Below are positions 7,266 to 15,543 of a stretch of DNA of 41,194 nt, one piece after another. The DNA is from Shinella sp. WSJ-2 (GTDB lineage Bacteria > Pseudomonadota > Alphaproteobacteria > Rhizobiales > Rhizobiaceae). The position numbers and the translations under genes are program-made. Where the stretch lies: the NCBI RefSeq assembly GCF_003432075.1, contig NZ_QWBU01000022.1, positions 1 through 41,194 on the forward strand, given 5' to 3'. The notes below the pieces were generated by a model, which had not been told where the DNA came from, did no database searches, and was given only the letters and a program-made list of their open reading frames with translations. Within the stretch, counting starts at the first letter, position 1. Every line of letters starts with the position of its first letter.

Positions 7266-7847
7266 TCAGCCGGGCGAGGTCGAGGCAGCGGACTGATGGC
7301 GCAACAGTCGACCGAGAGTTCGCGGGTGGATCCTGTATTCACCTGCAACCTCAGCTACCGACCGGTGGTCGATCTCGATTGCTGCTTTTGCAGTGTTTAA
7401 CTGTTCTGGCGTCATCGCCGGTCTTCTGCCCATCCGGCTACCGCGAGCACGTGCGGCGGCCATGCCCGCCCGCGTCCGCTCGCTGATTAGAGATCGTTCG
7501 AACTCGGCCATGCTTGCCAGGACGTGCAGAAGCAAGCGTCCGGCGGATGTGCTTGTGTCGAGGCTCTCGCTCAGAGAGCGGAACTCGACGCCACGCTCGT
7601 TCAGTTCCCGAACCAGCTTTAGGAGCTCAAACAGTGACCGTCCGAGACGATCCAGCCTCCAGACGGTGAGCGTGTCACCTCGATGCAGGGTTCGCAACAT
7701 CTTGGTTAAACCTGGACGAGTGAAGTCCGCGCCGGAGAAGCCCTCGTCCGTCAAGATCGTTCCGCAGCCAGCGGCTCTTAGCGCTGTTAGTTGCATATCC
7801 ATGTTTTGCTCGACTGTGCTGACGCGAGCATATCCGAAATTGCGCAT
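7266..7847 (-). CDS. Serine recombinase, resolvase/invertase family
   Basis: A 193-residue small serine recombinase of the Tn3-resolvase/DNA-invertase type. The catalytic serine is Ser10 in YARVST, with Arg8 beside it. The second active-site block is WRLDRLGRS (Arg64, Asp66, Arg67, Arg70), and the long E-helix region FERSLISERTRAG is intact. A C-terminal helix-turn-helix (about residues 150-185, VAEVAGEYRIHPRTLGRLL) binds the recombination site. No transposase lies next to it, so it is a stand-alone or stranded resolvase. An inverted repeat at 8009-8029 upstream could belong to its target site. Length is normal for the family. Confidence 0.92.
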   Translation of the reverse strand: MRNFGYARVSTVEQNMDMQLTALRAAGCGTILTDEGFSGADFTRPGLTKMLRTLHRGDTLTVWRLDRLGRSLFELLKLVRELNERGVEFRSLSESLDTSTSAGRLLLHVLASMAEFERSLISERTRAGMAAARARGSRMGRRPAMTPEQLNTAKAAIEIDHRSVAEVAGEYRIHPRTLGRLLRHQSAASTSPG

Positions 7848-8008
7848 ATCTATTCTGCTTCAGCTCTACCACGATGGCGGGTGTTCTCCTCCAAAATACT
7901 CGCCAAGCCATTGATTAAAAGGAACCTTTTTGTGCGCACGGGGATTTCTGTGCACCGCGGCAATTGACGGCTGAGAAATCAACACTTTAGCGCGGGGCGT
8001 CGGAACGC

Positions 8009-8029
8009 GGGTTCGTTATGACGGAACCC
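8009..8029. repeat. Inverted repeat upstream of the resolvase, possible res-like site
   Basis: The arms gggttc and gaaccc are separated by gttatgacg. It lies about 160 bp upstream of the resolvase start and 40 bp before the secreted-protein gene. Resolvases often act at sites near their own gene, but no family consensus was matched here. Confidence 0.3.
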
Positions 8030-8070
8030 TTCCCTTTTGTGCAGCGCCAACATGAGAGTGAAGCGCTTCC

Positions 8071-8451
8071 ATGACGATCAAACTGCTGACGGCCATCGCA
8101 GCCCTTGCGAGTGCGCTAATCTCTAGTCCGGCCGGTGCCGCCGATGAGCTAAGCACACTGGTCGATGTGCTCGCGACGACAGCAGCGAGAATAAGGTCGG
8201 TATCGGAGAGTTGTAATATCGCGGTCGATCCGCTGCTAGAAGATCAGGTTTTTGAAACTCTAATGGTCGTGCCAGATATTAACATGAGTGATGTGATCTC
8301 TCAGTTCGTGCAACGACGACGAGCCGAAGTCGTCCTCAGGGGAGGAAGATGTTATCCAGAGGACCACGACTCTCTGGCGACGCTGGACAGCATCTACAAA
8401 AGCGAAGCGACCAGCTTGAAGCAGCTTGTCGCGAAGAAATTTGGCGATTGA
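8071..8451 (+). CDS. Small secreted hypothetical protein
   Basis: Unrecognised 126-residue protein with a clear signal peptide (residues 1-23, hydrophobic core then SPAGAAD), so probably periplasmic. The mature part has two cysteines (SCNIAV and GGRCYPED) that could form one disulfide. The rest is helical and polar. It stands alone between the resolvase and the DUF4268 gene, and the first copy of the 35-bp repeat lies 113 bp after its stop. Confidence 0.55.
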   Translation: MTIKLLTAIAALASALISSPAGAADELSTLVDVLATTAARIRSVSESCNIAVDPLLEDQVFETLMVVPDINMSDVISQFVQRRRAEVVLRGGRCYPEDHDSLATLDSIYKSEATSLKQLVAKKFGD

Positions 8452-8563
8452 AGTGTCACACAATCTCAATATCCGGTCGCTGTCGCCCAGAGCGATCAGG
8501 TAGACTCGCTGGCGCGTTTGGCATGTCGAGAGCTGTGAAGCAGCGTCGGAACGCTCGGCGCTC

Positions 8564-8598
8564 GCCAGCGAGCAGCTGTGAGTCAGCCAGGAGCATCC
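8564..8598 (+). repeat. Interspersed 35-bp repeat, copy 1
   Basis: Begins gccagcgagcagctgtgagt and ends gagcatcc. It matches copy 2 (9953-9987) at 31 of 35 positions. It lies 108 bp upstream of the DUF4268 gene, outside coding sequence, in the same orientation as the other copies. Confidence 0.6.
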
Positions 8599-8706
8599 CG
8601 TCCAGCAATTGAGAACTTGCATCGCGCAAGAGCTTGCCAGCAATACAACGGGACAGCTACCACTACCCGGTCCGTTTCTTGCAAATATGCGTAAAAAGGT
8701 ATCCTG

Positions 8707-9846
8707 ATGTTCCGGGTTGATCGTTCCAGTAACCGAATAGCACGCCTAAGTCGGAAACGATTTGGCGACCTGGCGTTGCGCGAGCGAGACCATCTACAGG
8801 AGTGGCTCGTCCACCAGCCCGATGCTTTGGGCGAGGATCTGCTGATACTTCAGAAGGAGTTCGACGGGTTCGACGAGACACGTGAACGCCTTGATCTTCT
8901 TGCGCTCGACAAGAGCGGCAATCTCGTGGTGATCGAGAACAAGCTGGATGACTCCGGCCGTGATGTTACGTGGCAGGCATTGAAGTATGCTGCCTACGTT
9001 TCCGGCATGAAGAAGGCCCAGATTGTGGAGGTCTTCCAGCAATATCTCGATCGCCATTGCGATGGCGGTAGTGCGTCTGACCTGATCTGCGAATTCCTAG
9101 GGATTGAGAACCTCGAGGAGGTCGTCCTTAATCCGGGTAGTGGCCAGCGCATCATGTTTGTCGCTGCAAATTTCCGGCGTGAAGTTACCGCGACCGCACT
9201 GTGGTTAATTGGTCGTGGCATCGCTGTGCAGTGCTTTCGAGTAACTGCATTCGGTTTGGGCGACGAGCTTTTCCTAGACTTGCAGCAGATCATCCCGCCG
9301 CCCGAAGCCGCTGATTATATGATTGGAATAGCTTCTAAGGAAGTGGAGGAGACGGCGAGTTTCGCCACCCAGAGCAGGCGCCACGACGTCCGCTTGCGAT
9401 ACTGGTCCTTCGTTCTGCAAAAGATGCGTGAGGCCAACGTTACGCTGTTTAGCAACATCAGCCCCGGCAGGCAAAACTGGATAGTCGCAGGATCGGGCGT
9501 TCGTGACTGTCCCTACGCACTTGCTTTCACTCAGTCAGAAGCACGAGTCGAGGTGAACCTAAACCGCAAGTCCGAGCACGAAAACAAGCGGCTCTTCGAT
9601 GCTCTTTTCGCTCAGAAAGCGGAGATAGAAGAAGCATTCGGCGCTCCTCTCGAGTGGCGCCGCAATGATGGCCAAGTGCAGTCTCGTATCGTGGCAAGAC
9701 ATAGCTTTAGCGGATTTGATGAAGACGAATGGAGTTCCATGGCACAGTGGATGGTCGACGGCGTGCGACGTTTAGAGCCCGCATTCAGGGATCGCTTGGT
9801 AAGCCTTTCGCGCCAGTCCAGAAGCGAAGACCGGGAAAGCGATTAA
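8707..9846 (+). CDS. DUF4268-type protein with PD-(D/E)XK nuclease domain
   Basis: A 379-residue protein in two parts. The N-terminal ~120 residues carry a restriction-endonuclease-fold signature: Asp63 in ERLDLLALD, Glu77-Asn-Lys79 in VVIENKL, and the downstream helix motif Gln90-ALKYA. The C-terminal ~170 residues match the DUF4268 type in layout (a RLRYWSFVLQKM-like start, a sheet-rich middle, and an end around FSGFDEDEW). Such proteins recur in defence islands, presumably cutting or sensing DNA; the target is unknown. The ribosome-binding site aaaggt lies 9 nt before the ATG. The gene sits alone between two copies of a 35-bp repeat. Confidence 0.75.
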   Translation: MFRVDRSSNRIARLSRKRFGDLALRERDHLQEWLVHQPDALGEDLLILQKEFDGFDETRERLDLLALDKSGNLVVIENKLDDSGRDVTWQALKYAAYVSGMKKAQIVEVFQQYLDRHCDGGSASDLICEFLGIENLEEVVLNPGSGQRIMFVAANFRREVTATALWLIGRGIAVQCFRVTAFGLGDELFLDLQQIIPPPEAADYMIGIASKEVEETASFATQSRRHDVRLRYWSFVLQKMREANVTLFSNISPGRQNWIVAGSGVRDCPYALAFTQSEARVEVNLNRKSEHENKRLFDALFAQKAEIEEAFGAPLEWRRNDGQVQSRIVARHSFSGFDEDEWSSMAQWMVDGVRRLEPAFRDRLVSLSRQSRSEDRESD

Positions 9847-9952
9847 TGGCTTGGCTTGGAAAAACGCGATTCCTGGAAAACGGCAAACAGACTCCCAGGA
9901 CAACGGCCGTGTCGGAGTCGCTGGCCAGAAATTCTTAGGCTGCTTTAAGCCA

Positions 9953-9987
9953 GCCAGCGAGCAGCTGTGCGTCAACCAGAACCATCC
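9953..9987 (+). repeat. Interspersed 35-bp repeat, copy 2
   Basis: Begins gccagcgagcagctgtgcgt and ends accatcc. It lies between the 3' end of the DUF4268 gene (107 bp before) and the 3' end of the broken NYN gene (11 bp after). Confidence 0.6.
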
Positions 9988-9997
9988 GGCTTCGCGA

Positions 9998-10741
9998 TCA
10001 AGCCTTCTTCTTCGGCCCTGGCTGCTTAACTCGGATCCGCAGCGGCTTCCCCTCGAACTGCTCGAGGTCGAAGGCATTTGTCTTCCTCACCAGGTCACTC
10101 AGCTTTCGAAATCCGTATGTTCGTGGATCGAAGTCCGACGCCAGGTTCGCAAGCTGGTTGCCCACGGCACCGAGCGGCACCCAACCGTCCTCGCTTTCCA
10201 TCTGGGAGATCACCTTTTTGATAATTGGCGTCGCCGCGTTCGGCTGCTGGAGTGACATTGGAGCCTGCATGGCCTCGACACCATTTGAAACGACCACCGG
10301 TAGCAGGTTTTCGGTGTAGATAAATCTACGGCACGCCTGCCGAAAGCTTTCTGGAGTTTTTTGCTCGCCGAACCCGAAGACATCGACGCCCTGTTCGCGG
10401 ATCCTCGCAGCCAGGCGCGTGAAGTCGCTATCGGACGAGACCAGGCAAAAGCCATCGAAGCGGCCGCTGTGGAGGAGATCCATCGCGTCGATGACGAGGG
10501 TGATATCCGAAGCGTTCTTGCCGATCGTGTAGGCGAACTGCTGCTGTGGAATGATCGCATGCTTTGCAAGCACATCGATCCAAGACTTCGAGCGCGCGCT
10601 TGCGAAATCGCCATAGATGCGGCGGACGCTAGCTTCCCCGATCTTCGCGATCTCCTCGAATAGGCCGTCGACGATCTTGGCTGACGCGTTGTCGGCGTCG
10701 ATGAGGACGGCAAGGCGCGGCGATCAAGGTTCAGTTGGCAT
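9998..10741 (-). pseudogene. NYN-domain/LOTUS (limkain-b1-like) RNase gene with a nonsense codon at position 6
   Basis: A full-length frame runs from an ATG at 10741-10739, preceded by aagga, to 9998, but codon 6 is TGA (10726-10724). After the stop the sequence reads RLAVLIDADNASAKIVDG, the canonical N-terminus of NYN (PIN-like) RNases with the first acidic metal ligands. It continues through SSDSDFTRLA with the later Asp ligands. A C-terminal OST-HTH/LOTUS-like RNA-binding domain follows (about SQMESEDGWVPLGAVG). The only start after the stop, a GTG at 10573, would lose the first catalytic strand. A single substitution in an Arg, Trp or Gly codon explains the stop. I call it a recent pseudogene unless the stop is read through. 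Confidence 0.75.
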
Positions 10742-10887
10742 GTCCACTTGTTCCTTGGTGGGCTCCGACCGCTTCCAAGTAGCTTCTCGAATCTCTCAAC
10801 GCTAGGTCAAGTCGTCCATTCCGTTTCAGAATTACCTAGAGCGTTCGTCCATTAAAGCCGCGGATCGGCGTTTTGACCACCGAGCCG

Positions 10888-10921
10888 GCCAGCAAGCGAC
10901 CGTGAGTTAACCAGGAAAATT
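10888..10921 (+). repeat. Interspersed 35-bp repeat, diverged copy 3
   Basis: Begins gccagcaagcgaccgtgagt and continues with taaccagg. About 25 of 34 positions match copy 1. It lies between the start of the NYN pseudogene and the end of the restriction operon, in the same orientation as copies 1 and 2. Confidence 0.45.
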
Positions 10922-10986
10922 TAGCTTGCGCGCGGTTCGCGATTTTTGACTAGGTCGCTCTCGGAATTCTAAACACGTGCCGATCG

Positions 10987-12111
10987 CTACCCATTCCGAA
11001 AGCGCTCAACAAGTTTCTGCACCTGCGCCAAATAGGTGCCTCTTGTTATTTCATCCTGGAGCGCGGTAACCGGGATGCGGATGTCACCGTTCAAAGAACT
11101 CAACATGAACGGCACTCCAGTAGAGCGAAATCCGTCAACCAACTCTTGACGATCGCTTTCCTCCACGAACAGTGGTGAGCTTGCGAGGTAAGAAAGCGAG
11201 ATGGAAATTTTCCCGTTGCCCGTCAAAAAGAGCGGGTAGCGCCGCGCGCCTTGTTCTGGCAGCCACCAACCGAGTGACGGTGTCTGCGCAGTTGTAACAA
11301 AAGGATGGAGCGACAGCTGTTCTGCCCAGTCATAAATGTTGCGGGCGATTTCATTTGCCACGTCTCCGTGTCGCTCGCGATACGACGTGAACCACTCGTC
11401 GATCGATGGGGTGACCAGGCTGCGGCCAACGGAGACTTTCTGCTCATCGTTCTGAGACTGCCCAAGGATGCTTGTCGCGAGGACTTGACCGCTCGCTCCG
11501 ACATGCTGGCGAACCTCGACGGCGTAAACTTCTGCGGTGCGCAGTTGCTTTGCCAGGAATTCCACGATCCGCAGCAATTCGGGCGGCATCTCGTCAACTA
11601 GGAAGATCATGCGGATGCGGCCAGCACGAAGGTTGTCCTCCACCCGCGACCAGAACCGCTCCGCGTCAATGTCCTCGCCCAACAGAGCCTGCAGGGCCTC
11701 TGAAGGGTCGCCGCCGAGACCCGAATGCGTAGAAGCAAAGGCGTCGCGCAACTCGCCGATTGACCAATAGGCTGGACCATTGGCCGCATAATCAAACATT
11801 TGCCCGACGACTTCACGCCGGCTTCGGGTGTCTCGACTGCGCTTGACCTCAACGAGAGTCGGAATGGAATCTTGATCCACATAGAGATGATCGAGCGACC
11901 AGCGCCGCTCCGAAATTGCTCCGTCCGGAACGGGAACTTCGCGTTGAACCAAAGCCCAGCGGCGTGGCTCCTGATCGCGGTATTGCCCACCCAGAATTGC
12001 CGGATACTCCGCGAGTAGCCGCTGGATATGGTCTTCATTGTCGTAGGCTTGGGGTTTCATTTCGCTGAGGGAACCATCGCTGCCGATGTGAAAAAGGTAT
12101 GACTGTAACAT
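10987..12111 (-). CDS. PD-(D/E)XK nuclease-like protein, fourth gene of the type I restriction operon
   Basis: A 374-residue protein of unknown role. Near the N-terminus it shows a restriction-fold motif: Asp74 in SLDHLYVD, Glu88-Val-Lys90 in LVEVKRS, then Gln104 and FDYAAN in the following helix. The remainder (about 120-374) has no family I recognise, although segments such as MIFLVDEMPPELLRIVEFL are typical of this nuclease-like group. It begins 9 bp after hsdR ends, on the same strand, so it is probably co-transcribed as the last gene of hsdM-hsdS-hsdR. It may be an accessory effector of the restriction system or simply a co-located defence gene. The ribosome-binding site is weak. Confidence 0.7.
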   Translation of the reverse strand: MLQSYLFHIGSDGSLSEMKPQAYDNEDHIQRLLAEYPAILGGQYRDQEPRRWALVQREVPVPDGAISERRWSLDHLYVDQDSIPTLVEVKRSRDTRSRREVVGQMFDYAANGPAYWSIGELRDAFASTHSGLGGDPSEALQALLGEDIDAERFWSRVEDNLRAGRIRMIFLVDEMPPELLRIVEFLAKQLRTAEVYAVEVRQHVGASGQVLATSILGQSQNDEQKVSVGRSLVTPSIDEWFTSYRERHGDVANEIARNIYDWAEQLSLHPFVTTAQTPSLGWWLPEQGARRYPLFLTGNGKISISLSYLASSPLFVEESDRQELVDGFRSTGVPFMLSSLNGDIRIPVTALQDEITRGTYLAQVQKLVERFRNG

Positions 12112-12120
12112 TATTCTGGA

Positions 12121-15100
12121 CTACCCCGCCGCGCTCTCGTTCAGTCCCCGGATGACCTCGACCAGCCTCTTCGTCTTCTCGAAATCGAAGACCTGCTGCG
12201 GCCCCTCCGGCGCGACGTCGATGAAGGGGCTCTCGTAGAGCAGGCCGGGATCCATGACGCCCTTTTCGGTCAGGTGTTCGATGACCATGTCGATGAACTC
12301 GATCTGGTCGGCGGTAGCGCCGCTGTCGGAGATGAAGCCGGAGAAGGCTTCGGCGACAGCCGCCAGGTCGAGGCCGACGAGGGAGCGCACGAAGGCGCCG
12401 AAGCCGTGCGCGATTTCGATCGCCTTCTCCAGGTGCCTGGCGTCACCGATACCAGCCGTCAGAAGCATCGCCTGCAATTCGTCGATGTCTGTCGAGGTCA
12501 GCGGCTTGCCGTGGCGCAGCTTGGCGATAGCGATGTGGTCCTCGTGCTCGCGCAGGAAATGCCGCGCCTTGCGTTTGAAGCGGGCGAAATCCACCTCACC
12601 CACTTCCGGCAGATCGATCTCGGCGCTGGGGCCAAGCTCGTCGGCGAAGTCGGTGTAGACGATCCGGCGCTTGCCCTTCTCGATATGCTGCACGAGGCCG
12701 CGCAGCCTGAGCCGCACCAATTCGAGCAGCTGCACGGTAATCCCCTCCCACCAGGCCTCGGAGAGGATCTCGAGGATGAGCGGGTGCTGGGCCGCGATGA
12801 GCGGGATCGCGGTCTGCTCGTCCAGCGCCGAGGCGATTTCGATCAGTTGTTTCTTCAACCGGTCGAAGCTCTTCGAGCCCTTGAGAAGCGCAAGCTGCAG
12901 ATTGAAGATCAGAAGATCGAAGCGTTTCGCCTCTTCCGCCTCGCCCTTCACCTCGCTCGGCAGCGGGGCGACCTCGTCGAGCAGTTCCGCGCGCACCGCG
13001 TCGCTCAGATCATCCCAGGCGCCGGCACCCTTGTATTTCTCCACGGCACGGCGCTTGCCGCGCACGATGAAGTTGTCGAGGTTCATGCCGGTGACATAGG
13101 TGCGCAGTGCAGTCAGCGCCTCGTCGCGGATCGTCTGCTCGGTCAGCGGCGCACCGTTTCCCGCGTCATAGCCTTCCTGTTCCGGCTCAGCCATGCCATC
13201 CAGCCTGTGCGTCTCGTCCAGGGCGCGCACGAGATCGAAGCGGGCGGCGAACAGCCGTTCGTTCAGGCTTTTCGCGTTTCGGCCTTCGTCCGGCTGCGGG
13301 TTCTGACGGAAGAATTCAAGGTTCTGGCAATAGTCGAAGACACGGAAGTATTCCTTGTCCTCACCAGGACCGAAAAGGTCCGGGCAAAGCCGCGTGCCTC
13401 GGCCGATGATCTGCCAGAACTTGGTCTTCGAGCGGATCAGCTTGAACAGGACGAGATTGACGACCTCCGGCACGTCAATGCCGGTATCGAGCATGTCCAC
13501 CGAGATAGCGATATGCGGATTGCCGTTCTTCTTCGAAAAATCGTCGATGAGGTTTTGCGCATACTCGGTCTTGAAGGTGATGATGCGGGCGAAATGGCCG
13601 GCGAGATGCGGATAGGCGCGATTGAAGCGCTCCTCGATGAATTCCGCATGATCTTGGTTCTTGGCGAAGATGATCGTCTTGCCGAGGCGATCACCGCCGG
13701 CCACCTTCAGTCCTTCGGTCATCACATGCGCCAGCACTTTGTCGACGGTATCGGCATTGAACAGCCATTTGTTGACGGCCTCGGCCTGCACGCTGTCGGG
13801 CGGATCGCCATCCTCCTCGTTCCATTCCAGCATGTCCCACTGCTCTTTCTCGGTGTCGGAAAGATCGTCGTAGCGAATGCCCTCGCGCTGGAATTTGAGC
13901 GGCACGGAGACCGAGTGCGGCGGCACGAGATATTCGTCCTCCACCGCCTTGTCGAGCGAATAGGCGTCAGTCGGCACGCCATCCTCGAGGTCGAACAGGC
14001 CGTAAGTGTTGCGGTCGATCTCGTCCTTCGGCGTGGCGGTAAGGCCGACGAGCAGGCTGTCGAAATAGTCGAAGATCGCGCCGTAGCGCTGGTAGACCGA
14101 GCGATGCGCCTCGTCGATGATGACGAGGTCGAAATGGCCGGGACCGAAGCGCGCCTCGCCCGATTTGCGCTCGTCGATCAGGTTCATCATCGTCGGATAG
14201 GTGGAGAGGAAGACGCGGCCCTCGCCGGCCTTTTCCGTTACCAGGTTGACGGGCGATGTGTCCGGCAGCTGCCGTTTGAACTCGCGCGCCGCCTGGTTCA
14301 CCAGCGCCACGCGGTCAGCCAGGAAAAGCACCCGCTTCACCCAGCCGGCGCGCATCAGAAGGTCGGTGAGCGCGATCACGGTGCGTGTCTTGCCGGAGCC
14401 TGTGGCCATGACGAGCAGCGCCTTGCGCGTCCGGTCCTTCTCGAAACCCTCTGTCGTGCGGCGGATCGCGCGGTGCTGGTAGGAGCGTTCGACGATTTTC
14501 CTGTTGATCGGAAGGTCTGCGATCGCCTTGCGGCTGACCCGCCGCTGCACCATCAGCGCCAGTTCGTCCTTCTTGTAGAAGCCGGAAACCGCGCGCTGCG
14601 GATAGGCAGTGTCATCCCAGATCCAGTGTTCGTAACCGTTGGAGGTGAAGATGATCGGCCGCTGGCCGAACTGTTTTTCCAGGCAGTCGGCATAGAGTTT
14701 TGCCTGCTGCTGGCCGGCGCGGGGATCGCGCCGTGTTCGCTTGGCCTCGATCAGCGCCAGCGGCTTGCCGTCGTCACCCCAGAGCACATAATCGACAAAG
14801 CCCTTGCCTTCGTTGTTGGGCATGCCTTCGACGGGAAATTCCCGGTCGCGCGGACTGTCAAGCTTCCAGCCGGCTTCCTTCAGCAGGAGATCGATATAGA
14901 GGTCGCGGGTCGCGGCCTCGGAATAGTCGTGATGGTCGGGCTTCCGTTCGTTCTCCCGGCGGGCCGCAGCCACCTCGGCGCGCAGGCGCTGCAACTCGGC
15001 ATCGAGATCTGCCTTGTCGCGCAGCATGGCTTCGAAGGACTTGTCCTTCGCCTCCATCTCGCCCTTCATGCGGGTGAGCTCGGCAAAGGCGCGCTTCACC

Positions 15101-15537
15101 ACATCGTTTTTGCGGGAAAGCGGCGCGGGATCGAAGGCGAGATCGTCCGCCGGGCGGTCCCGTCGCGCATAGGTGCGGGCCAGCCAGAAACAGAGGTGGA
15201 ACAGCTCGCGCACGGCATTGGCCGCCTCGGCCACCTTGGTTTCGCGACTTTCATGAACGGCCTGATTGCCGATCTTGATGATGACGCGGGCCTTGGAAAA
15301 CACCGCCTGCCCGGCGATCTTCTGGAAGCTCGGCTCGTGGATCAGCGCCGAAATATTGCTCTGATAGGGAAATTTCAGGCCCGGATCATGGGTGTAGGCC
15401 CATTGCACCGCCAGCTCCACCGTGCGCCGCGCATAAAACGCCGCCGCCCGCGCATCGCCCTCCACCAGCCCCTCCGCCCGCTTCGCGCTGTCGAAGATCT
15501 CTGGAAACTCGGGGGCGAGGAAGGCGAAATTGGACAT
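12121..15537 (-). CDS. hsdR: Type I restriction enzyme, HsdR subunit
   Basis: The 1138-residue motor and nuclease subunit of a type I restriction-modification complex. It translocates DNA using ATP and cuts unmethylated DNA. Domains in order: an N-terminal DUF4145-like segment (residues ~1-130), a coiled coil (~145-195), a nuclease domain with Asp249 and Glu264-Ala-Lys266 (ALIEAKRT), a helicase core with Walker A MATGSGKT (377-384) and DEAH box (475-478), and an EcoEI-type C-terminal domain that should contact the methylase. All key motifs are intact and the length is normal. It follows hsdS by 6 bp and precedes the accessory nuclease gene by 9 bp. Confidence 0.95.
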   Translation of the reverse strand: MSNFAFLAPEFPEIFDSAKRAEGLVEGDARAAAFYARRTVELAVQWAYTHDPGLKFPYQSNISALIHEPSFQKIAGQAVFSKARVIIKIGNQAVHESRETKVAEAANAVRELFHLCFWLARTYARRDRPADDLAFDPAPLSRKNDVVKRAFAELTRMKGEMEAKDKSFEAMLRDKADLDAELQRLRAEVAAARRENERKPDHHDYSEAATRDLYIDLLLKEAGWKLDSPRDREFPVEGMPNNEGKGFVDYVLWGDDGKPLALIEAKRTRRDPRAGQQQAKLYADCLEKQFGQRPIIFTSNGYEHWIWDDTAYPQRAVSGFYKKDELALMVQRRVSRKAIADLPINRKIVERSYQHRAIRRTTEGFEKDRTRKALLVMATGSGKTRTVIALTDLLMRAGWVKRVLFLADRVALVNQAAREFKRQLPDTSPVNLVTEKAGEGRVFLSTYPTMMNLIDERKSGEARFGPGHFDLVIIDEAHRSVYQRYGAIFDYFDSLLVGLTATPKDEIDRNTYGLFDLEDGVPTDAYSLDKAVEDEYLVPPHSVSVPLKFQREGIRYDDLSDTEKEQWDMLEWNEEDGDPPDSVQAEAVNKWLFNADTVDKVLAHVMTEGLKVAGGDRLGKTIIFAKNQDHAEFIEERFNRAYPHLAGHFARIITFKTEYAQNLIDDFSKKNGNPHIAISVDMLDTGIDVPEVVNLVLFKLIRSKTKFWQIIGRGTRLCPDLFGPGEDKEYFRVFDYCQNLEFFRQNPQPDEGRNAKSLNERLFAARFDLVRALDETHRLDGMAEPEQEGYDAGNGAPLTEQTIRDEALTALRTYVTGMNLDNFIVRGKRRAVEKYKGAGAWDDLSDAVRAELLDEVAPLPSEVKGEAEEAKRFDLLIFNLQLALLKGSKSFDRLKKQLIEIASALDEQTAIPLIAAQHPLILEILSEAWWEGITVQLLELVRLRLRGLVQHIEKGKRRIVYTDFADELGPSAEIDLPEVGEVDFARFKRKARHFLREHEDHIAIAKLRHGKPLTSTDIDELQAMLLTAGIGDARHLEKAIEIAHGFGAFVRSLVGLDLAAVAEAFSGFISDSGATADQIEFIDMVIEHLTEKGVMDPGLLYESPFIDVAPEGPQQVFDFEKTKRLVEVIRGLNESAAG

Positions 15538-15543
15538 TGGACC

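Noticed and set aside
7920-8000. Tn3-type terminal inverted repeat near the resolvase
   Set aside because: A segment ctgagaaatcaacactttag vaguely resembles Tn3-family ends, but no matching partner end or transposase is visible.
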